DNA from: Blautia sp900556555
GTDB taxonomy: Bacteria > Bacillota > Clostridia > Lachnospirales > Lachnospiraceae
Direction: 5' to 3' (one strand)
DNA: 64,000 nt
Assembly: GCA_964250615.1 (NCBI GenBank)
Contig: CAXUGM010000005.1
Shown: positions 59,725 through 64,000 of the stretch, in pieces
Layout: the number at the start of each line of letters is the position of its first letter
Numbering within the stretch: the first letter of the stretch is position 1
Notes under the pieces: model-generated
What the model was told of the DNA's origin: nothing
The model's database searches: none
The model's input: the letters and a program-made list of their open reading frames with translations, nothing else
Program-made: the position numbers and the translations under genes

Positions 59725-60399
59725 TTATTTCTCAATGTCTCTGTTGTTGTAAAGTTCCTGCATTTCTGTGATTGGTTTCTGCATGATCTGCTCAATCAGT
59801 TCGTCATATGCACCACTGTTGATCTCTTCTACACGTTTTTCCAGATGCTCTGCCTTAGGAGCCAGGTATTTTCCGGTCAGGCGTCTTGCAAGAAGTCCTA
59901 CCATCGGATGGGAAATTCCAGCCGGGCATCTAACAGAACAGCAGCCGCAGCCTACACAGTCAAAGGATTCTTCTGCACATTTTTCCAGTTCTCCACGCTG
60001 AGCATAGGCGATATACTGCATAACATTCAAATCCTGGGTGCAGGCATTTGTGCAGGCATTACAGCCGATACAGCTGTAGATTTCCGGATAAAGCTCCATC
60101 ATCACCTGCTGGTTTGGTTTTATCTCATTGATATCATAAGTTCTTTTGTCTGTTGGGAAAAACGGAATGCTTGCCACATACATTCCTTCCTGCACCTGTG
60201 TCTGACAGGCAAGACAGGTCTTTAATTCATTCTGTCCCTTGATTCTGTAAATGGTAGCACAGGCACCGCAGAACCCATGGCGGCAGCCACATCCTCTTTT
60301 CAGGGTGTATCCTGCATATTCCATGGCTGTCATAATAGTAAGCTCTGCCGGTACGCTGTATTTTTTACCGAAAAAATATACATTAACCATATTTTCCAT
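59725..60399 (-). CDS. Fumarate reductase iron-sulfur subunit (FrdB-like)
   Basis: The 224-residue protein has an N-terminal 2Fe-2S domain with LKRGCGCRHGFCGACATIYRI...CLAC near residues 34-66, and a C-terminal helical domain with CIGCNACTNACTQDLN near 110 and CVGCGCCSVRCPAGI near 147. These give two more clusters and the electron wire to the flavoprotein. It lacks the CCG domain of methanogen thiol:fumarate reductase TfrB. There is no cytochrome b or anchor gene, so electrons must arrive from soluble partners encoded upstream. It begins 17 bases after the FAD/NAD protein. Confidence 0.9.
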   Translation of the reverse strand: MENMVNVYFFGKKYSVPAELTIMTAMEYAGYTLKRGCGCRHGFCGACATIYRIKGQNELKTCLACQTQVQEGMYVASIPFFPTDKRTYDINEIKPNQQVMMELYPEIYSCIGCNACTNACTQDLNVMQYIAYAQRGELEKCAEESFDCVGCGCCSVRCPAGISHPMVGLLARRLTGKYLAPKAEHLEKRVEEINSGAYDELIEQIMQKPITEMQELYNNRDIEK

Positions 60400-60416
60400 T
60401 TTGGTGTCTTCCTTTC

Positions 60417-61271
60417 TTAGTACTCGTTAGGCAGCTCGTCGATCTCATCACACCGGAACACCGGCCCGTCTTTGCAGACATACTTGGAACCAATGTTACA
60501 GCGGCCACATTTTCCTACACCGCATTTCATACGCAGCTCCAGGGTGGTATAAACCTGTTCTCTGGAAAATCCCATTTCTTCCAGTCCGGCAAGCACAAAC
60601 TTGATCATGATCGGCGGCCCGCAGACAAGAGCAGTCTTATTGGTATCAAAGCCGATTTCTTTCAGATAAGACGGAACAAATCCCACATGGCCGTCCCATC
60701 CTTCCTGCTCACGGTCAATGGTCAGATACACATTGACGCCTTCTGTTTTCATCCACACATCCTGAATTTCCTTTAACTGGACAAGGTCATCTGCGGAACG
60801 TGAGCCATAGAGAATATCCACAGTTCCGTAGTCTTCGCGGTTATCCAGCACGTAATTAATCACGGATCTTAAAGGTGCCAGGCCGATACCACCGGCAATA
60901 AACAGAAGATTTTTGCCTTTCAGCTTATCTTCCACTGGAAAATGATTTCCATAAGGTCCACGGACTGTAATCTCATCTCCTACTTCCAGGCTGTGAAGAT
61001 AATCCGTAAGGGCACCACATTTCTTGATACTGAATTCCTGATATTCTTTATTTGTTGGAGAAGATGTAATAGAAAACATTCCTTCACTGACACCGGGAGC
61101 ACACAGCATGGCACATTGTCCCGGCATATGCTCAAACAGCTTTCCTCCCTCCGGTGCATTGACACGGAAGGTTTTTACATCTGGTGTTTCTTCACGGATA
61201 TCTGTGATAACCCCTACCTTTGGAATCAGGGTATCCAGGGTATAATTTTTATGACAGGTACATTCATGCAT
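60417..61271 (-). CDS. FAD/NAD(P)-binding electron-transfer subunit (FlxA/HydG-like)
   Basis: The 284-residue protein is a ferredoxin-NADP reductase-type enzyme: an N-terminal FAD barrel (MFSITSSPTNKEYQEFSIKK near residue 87), an NAD(P) domain with FIAGGIGLAPLRSVINYV near 130 and CGPPIMIKFVLAGL near 220. A C-terminal 2Fe-2S motif, CGVGKCGRCNIGSKYVC, lies near 250-270. FlxA, sulfhydrogenase gamma and PyrK share this plan. It would exchange electrons between NAD(P)H and the Fe-S partners. Its ATG overlaps the stop of the upstream subunit (TAATG), indicating tight coupling. Confidence 0.88.
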   Translation of the reverse strand: MHECTCHKNYTLDTLIPKVGVITDIREETPDVKTFRVNAPEGGKLFEHMPGQCAMLCAPGVSEGMFSITSSPTNKEYQEFSIKKCGALTDYLHSLEVGDEITVRGPYGNHFPVEDKLKGKNLLFIAGGIGLAPLRSVINYVLDNREDYGTVDILYGSRSADDLVQLKEIQDVWMKTEGVNVYLTIDREQEGWDGHVGFVPSYLKEIGFDTNKTALVCGPPIMIKFVLAGLEEMGFSREQVYTTLELRMKCGVGKCGRCNIGSKYVCKDGPVFRCDEIDELPNEY

Positions 61272-62302
61272 TATGCTTCACCTCCCTGTTTCTCAAATGC
61301 TTTGATCACTTTTACAATATTTAAAGAAGACGGGCATTTTTCCACACATCTGCCGCATCCCACACAGGAAAACAGACCATCATTATTCAGCGGATAATAC
61401 ACCAGTTTATGCATAAATCTCTGACGGAACCGCTGCATCTGGCTGGTACGGTTATTTCCGTGAGCCATCATGGTAAAATCTGAGTACATGCAGGAATCCC
61501 AGCAGCGGTAGCGCTGTACTCCGTGTCCTGTATCGTAATCTTTAATGTCATAGCACTGGCAGGTCGGGCACACAAAGGTGCAGGTTCCGCATGCCAGACA
61601 TGGTTTATACAGTTCTTCCCACACAGGAGAATTGAAACGCTCCATATAGTCCTTTTCTCCCCATCCTTTCAGGGAAAGGTTAGAATACGGAAGTTTTTCC
61701 ACAATTGCACGGATAGCTTTCTTTTCTTCCTCTACCTGCTGTTCCTCTGCATCTGTGAGAACTTCTTTTATCTGTTCTGTGAGTGTTTCTCCTTTTTCTG
61801 TCAACGGCTTCCAATATAACTCGCCATGGATCATCCAGGCAGCCACATCTGCTGCCGGCTCTGCACAATCAATGCCAAACACCTTACAAAAACAGCTTTC
61901 CTCCGGCTCATGGCAGGCAAGGGCTACAATGGTTCCATGCTCCCTTCTGGCCGCATAAAAACTGTCCACAGGGTCACTTAAAAATACCCTGTCAAGGACT
62001 TTGACCCCCTGCACATCGCAGGCTTTCATTCCGAATACAACAAAATTCTGCTCTTTTAAGGCTTCCGGCTCGATGGTGATTTTTTTGCCATCTCTTACAC
62101 AGGTATAAAGGTTTTCACTTTGGGGAAAGAAGGCATCTTTCGGTGATTTCACTGTTTTTAAGGTTTCAAGAGAAACCTCTGCCTCTTCACTCCAGGCTGC
62201 AAAATTCACCTGTCCCCCGGCTTTTACCGGCAAATATAATTCTTGTTCTGCGGCAATGGTACGGAATAATGCCGGCAGATTTTCTGCTTTTATTTTAAAC
62301 AT
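61271..62302 (-). CDS. 4Fe-4S dicluster subunit (FlxB/AsrA-like)
   Basis: The 343-residue protein has an N-terminal domain with FVVFGMKACDVQGVKVLDRVF near residue 88 and CHEPEESCFCKVFGIDC near 130, typical of AsrA/hydrogenase beta proteins. The ferredoxin-like C-terminal part has CLACGTCTFVCPTCQCYD near 237 and CVGCGRCVEKCPSSLN near 318, two 4Fe-4S clusters. It passes electrons between the FAD/NAD subunit and other Fe-S proteins. It is soluble. Three bases separate it from the preceding gene. The DKAHDxxx-type Lys and Asp residues suggest a cysteine pair may also bind a cluster. Confidence 0.85.
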   Translation of the reverse strand: MFKIKAENLPALFRTIAAEQELYLPVKAGGQVNFAAWSEEAEVSLETLKTVKSPKDAFFPQSENLYTCVRDGKKITIEPEALKEQNFVVFGMKACDVQGVKVLDRVFLSDPVDSFYAARREHGTIVALACHEPEESCFCKVFGIDCAEPAADVAAWMIHGELYWKPLTEKGETLTEQIKEVLTDAEEQQVEEEKKAIRAIVEKLPYSNLSLKGWGEKDYMERFNSPVWEELYKPCLACGTCTFVCPTCQCYDIKDYDTGHGVQRYRCWDSCMYSDFTMMAHGNNRTSQMQRFRQRFMHKLVYYPLNNDGLFSCVGCGRCVEKCPSSLNIVKVIKAFEKQGGEA

Positions 62303-62305
62303 ACA

Positions 62306-63280
62306 TTATCCCCTTTCTGCCGCTGCACCTGGCTCAATATCATCAAAGGTGAAATCCGTAAGAGGTCCTTTTGACTCGCAGTCTTCCCCTGCCTGATACT
62401 CACCATAAAATTCGTTAATATCTTTGATAAACTTGCGGTTAAACAGATGAAGCGGAATCCCCTGAGGACAGACTCTGCTGCATTCACCGCAGTCTGTACA
62501 TCTTCCTGCCACATGGAAAGCACGGATGATATGAAACATTTTTTCTTCAAAGGAATCCACATTTGCTTTCTGGGCACTGTCGAATTTGTTGCTGTCAAAC
62601 ACACACTTCCGGCAGCTGCATGCAGGACACACGTTCCGGCAGGCATTGCAGCGGATACATTTGCTTAATTCTTTCTGGAAAAAAGCAAATTTTTCTTCCG
62701 GGCTCATGGCTTCAATCTTTTCTACCTCTGCGAAACGTTCTGCATCTTTCGTATCTTTTGACTCACCAATCAGCTCGTCATAGATTTTATGTTCTTTTCC
62801 TTTACAGACATGACATCTTTCCAGCATAGCATCCTGATAAGCACAGCTCTTCTCTCCGTAAAGAGTCTGAATCGTGAGCATGCTTGCATCATCTTCCATC
62901 TCTGCTCCGGAAATCTGCTCAATTCCTTTAATTCCCTGCTGACGGATTTTTTCGATATCAAGTTTTCCTTTACATCCCACACCGATGATATAGGCTTTTT
63001 CCCGGTCTATGCGGTGCTCTTTCAATAATTGATTAAAGCTGTATGTATCGCAAGGCTTCAGGCATACCAGAGTTTTTCCTTCCATTTTGGAAGCCTCGAT
63101 CATGTATTTGCTCAAATTTGCCCCGCAGAATCCATTGTACACGAAATCCTTCAGAGACTCTTCTGTTTCAAAGTAAGCCGGTTCTGGATTATAAGGCAAG
63201 TCTCCTGCTTTCCATCCAAGAACACGGGCTACGGTCTTGTCAGCCAGCAATTCTTTTGCACGGTTCACTAATTCCTGCAT
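62306..63280 (-). CDS. 4Fe-4S dicluster subunit (FlxC/FrhB-like)
   Basis: The 324-residue protein has an N-terminal FrhB/FdhB-like domain (MEGKTLVCLKPCDTYSFNQLLKEH near 67, IIGVGCKGKLD near 98, CHVCKGKEHKIYDELIG near 157). Two 4Fe-4S motifs follow, CIRCNACRNVCPACSCRKC near 210 and CTDCGECSRVCPQGIPLHLF near 260. It links the MvhD-type subunit to the AsrA-like subunit. The gene overlaps the MvhD-type gene by 13 bases. The extra cysteines in ACSCRKC could support another metal site. Confidence 0.85.
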   Translation of the reverse strand: MQELVNRAKELLADKTVARVLGWKAGDLPYNPEPAYFETEESLKDFVYNGFCGANLSKYMIEASKMEGKTLVCLKPCDTYSFNQLLKEHRIDREKAYIIGVGCKGKLDIEKIRQQGIKGIEQISGAEMEDDASMLTIQTLYGEKSCAYQDAMLERCHVCKGKEHKIYDELIGESKDTKDAERFAEVEKIEAMSPEEKFAFFQKELSKCIRCNACRNVCPACSCRKCVFDSNKFDSAQKANVDSFEEKMFHIIRAFHVAGRCTDCGECSRVCPQGIPLHLFNRKFIKDINEFYGEYQAGEDCESKGPLTDFTFDDIEPGAAAERG

Positions 63281-63711
63281 CTTAAATCCTCCAATCTTAC
63301 ATTTCTTCCCAGAGAGTGAATTTTTTCCACAAATTCATTCATGGTCTGGGAGAATTTTACACCTTCTGCAGCAGAAACCCATTCTACTCTGGTTCTGCCA
63401 TTTTCCACACCGATATAGTCCAGCATGGAAAACAGAAGTGCCATTCTTCTTCTGGCATAATAATTTCCTGTGCTGTAATGACAATCTCCTGGGTGACAGC
63501 CGCACATGATCACACCGTCTGCTCCTTTTTCAAAGGCTCTCAAAATAAACATAGGATTCACACGGCAGGAGCAGGGAACACGGATGATCTTTACATCAGC
63601 CGGATAGGAAAGACGGCTGCTTCCTGCAAGATCCGCTCCTGCATAGCTGCACCAGTTACAGCAGAACGCTACAATTTTCGGTTTGAATTCTTCCTTATTT
63701 TCTATCGGCAT
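63268..63711 (-). CDS. MvhD/FlxD-type hydrogenase iron-sulfur subunit
   Basis: The 147-residue protein is a single MvhD domain: IVAFCCNWCSYAGADLAGSS near residue 14, IRVPCSCRVNPMFILRAFEKGADGVIMCGCHPGDCHYSTGN near residues 41-80. The Cys residues bind a 2Fe-2S cluster that hands electrons to HdrA. The start is the ATG at 63711 behind GGAGG; a 33-codon extension overlaps the upstream gene and is rejected. The stop of hdrA overlaps it by 10 bases. There is no hydrogenase large subunit nearby, so here it serves the Flx type of complex. Confidence 0.92.
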   Translation of the reverse strand: MPIENKEEFKPKIVAFCCNWCSYAGADLAGSSRLSYPADVKIIRVPCSCRVNPMFILRAFEKGADGVIMCGCHPGDCHYSTGNYYARRRMALLFSMLDYIGVENGRTRVEWVSAAEGVKFSQTMNEFVEKIHSLGRNVRLEDLRCRN

Positions 63712-64000
63712 ATTGCATCTACCTCCGCTAAAATCTGTCTGTTTGAGAAGCCCTGAAGATCCATTGCACCGGATGGACAGGTAACTGTACATGCACCGCA
63801 GCCCTGGCAAAGTGCTGTATTGACCACTGCAATTCTTCTGGTTTCACGGATACCGTGATCGTTTACTTCTTTTTCCTCATAAGAAATCGCACCATATGGA
63901 CAGACATTTGCACATGCAGAACAACCGTTGCAGAGAAGTTCATCTGATTTTGCTGTACATGGATTGGTCATCAGCTTATCCTTTGCAAGAAGCCCGATGG
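63702..64000 (-). CDS. hdrA: HdrA C terminus (partial, cut by window edge)
   Basis: The frame stays open to the window edge (LLAKDKLMTNPCTAKSDELL), so the gene starts beyond 64000. Visible are two ferredoxin motifs, CNGCSACANVCPYGAISYEE and CQGCGACTVTCPSGAMDL, of the C-terminal HdrA domain. HdrA carries the FAD thought to bifurcate electrons in heterodisulfide reductase-like complexes. It lies immediately before the MvhD-type gene, as in hdrA-mvhD and hdr-flx operons. The FAD domain and any further upstream genes are not visible, so this identification rests on the tail and context. Confidence 0.75.
   Translation of the reverse strand, partial: IGLLAKDKLMTNPCTAKSDELLCNGCSACANVCPYGAISYEEKEVNDHGIRETRRIAVVNTALCQGCGACTVTCPSGAMDLQGFSNRQILAEVDAICR

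Noticed and set aside
58752..59771. 339-codon open frame on the plus strand
   Set aside because: It lies entirely opposite the fumarate reductase flavoprotein gene, has Cys/His/Phe-rich composition typical of an antisense shadow, and has no ribosome site.
63268..63711. Subunit of a NiFe hydrogenase (Mvh)
   Set aside because: No large or small hydrogenase subunit is in the visible operon; the FAD/NAD and dicluster proteins fit a Flx-type complex better.

Overview
The window looks like chromosome from a low-GC, anaerobic Clostridia, most likely a gut Lachnospiraceae (genus not decided). The signs are strict-anaerobe Fe-S redox enzymes, PPi-linked glycolysis (PPi-type phosphofructokinase beside pyruvate phosphate dikinase), single-chain glycyl-tRNA synthetase, strong AGGAGG ribosome binding sites, and a large cell-surface glycan locus. 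Almost all genes are on the minus strand, so within operons transcription runs from high to low coordinates.

1-1.7 kb: debris. It holds a frameshifted hypothetical gene, an internally deleted IS3-family element that keeps both inverted ends, and a small membrane protein. 1.8-30.3 kb: one long glycan locus read leftwards from a promoter at about 30.3 kb. The first part (30.3-16.6 kb) has a WbpM/CapD-type dehydratase, a DegT aminotransferase, a PglC-like initiating sugar transferase, glycosyltransferases, UDP-galactopyranose mutase, a Wzy-like polymerase and a Wzx flippase. The second part (16.4-6.0 kb) has its own DegT aminotransferase, second Wzy-like polymerase and second initiating transferase. 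It also carries an aminotransferase/ATP-grasp/GNAT cassette and a polyol-phosphate cassette (IspD/TarI-like cytidylyltransferase, SDR, CDP-glycerol-type transferase). The tail (5.8-1.8 kb) is an acylation set (acyltransferase-3, MBOAT, DHHW/AlgJ-like).

30.4-35.6 kb: a DUF362 protein, an NCS2 nucleobase permease, an array of degenerate 52-bp repeats, and a surface-anchored GH73 glucosaminidase. 35.6-40.04 kb: accessory island with an IS982-family element, a Fic protein lacking the motif histidine, and an AbiE type IV toxin-antitoxin pair with apparent operators. Behind AbiE sits a truncated nuclease-like gene, and there is a coding relic behind ppdK. 40-56 kb: housekeeping (ppdK, pfp, glyQS, recO, era, M16 and M14 peptidases, a PRTase-like protein, a HAD protein, an alpha/beta hydrolase) with two deletion-scarred pseudogenes, capA and a MATE transporter.

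56.3-64 kb: a tightly packed redox operon, hdrA (cut by the window edge)-flxD-flxC-flxB-flxA-frdB-frdA-fumarase alpha-fumarase beta-small membrane protein. It looks like a soluble HdrA/Flx electron-transfer complex wired to fumarate reductase, with fumarase supplying fumarate from malate. This is the strongest candidate for a little-described system here. No rRNA, tRNA or CRISPR array was recognised.
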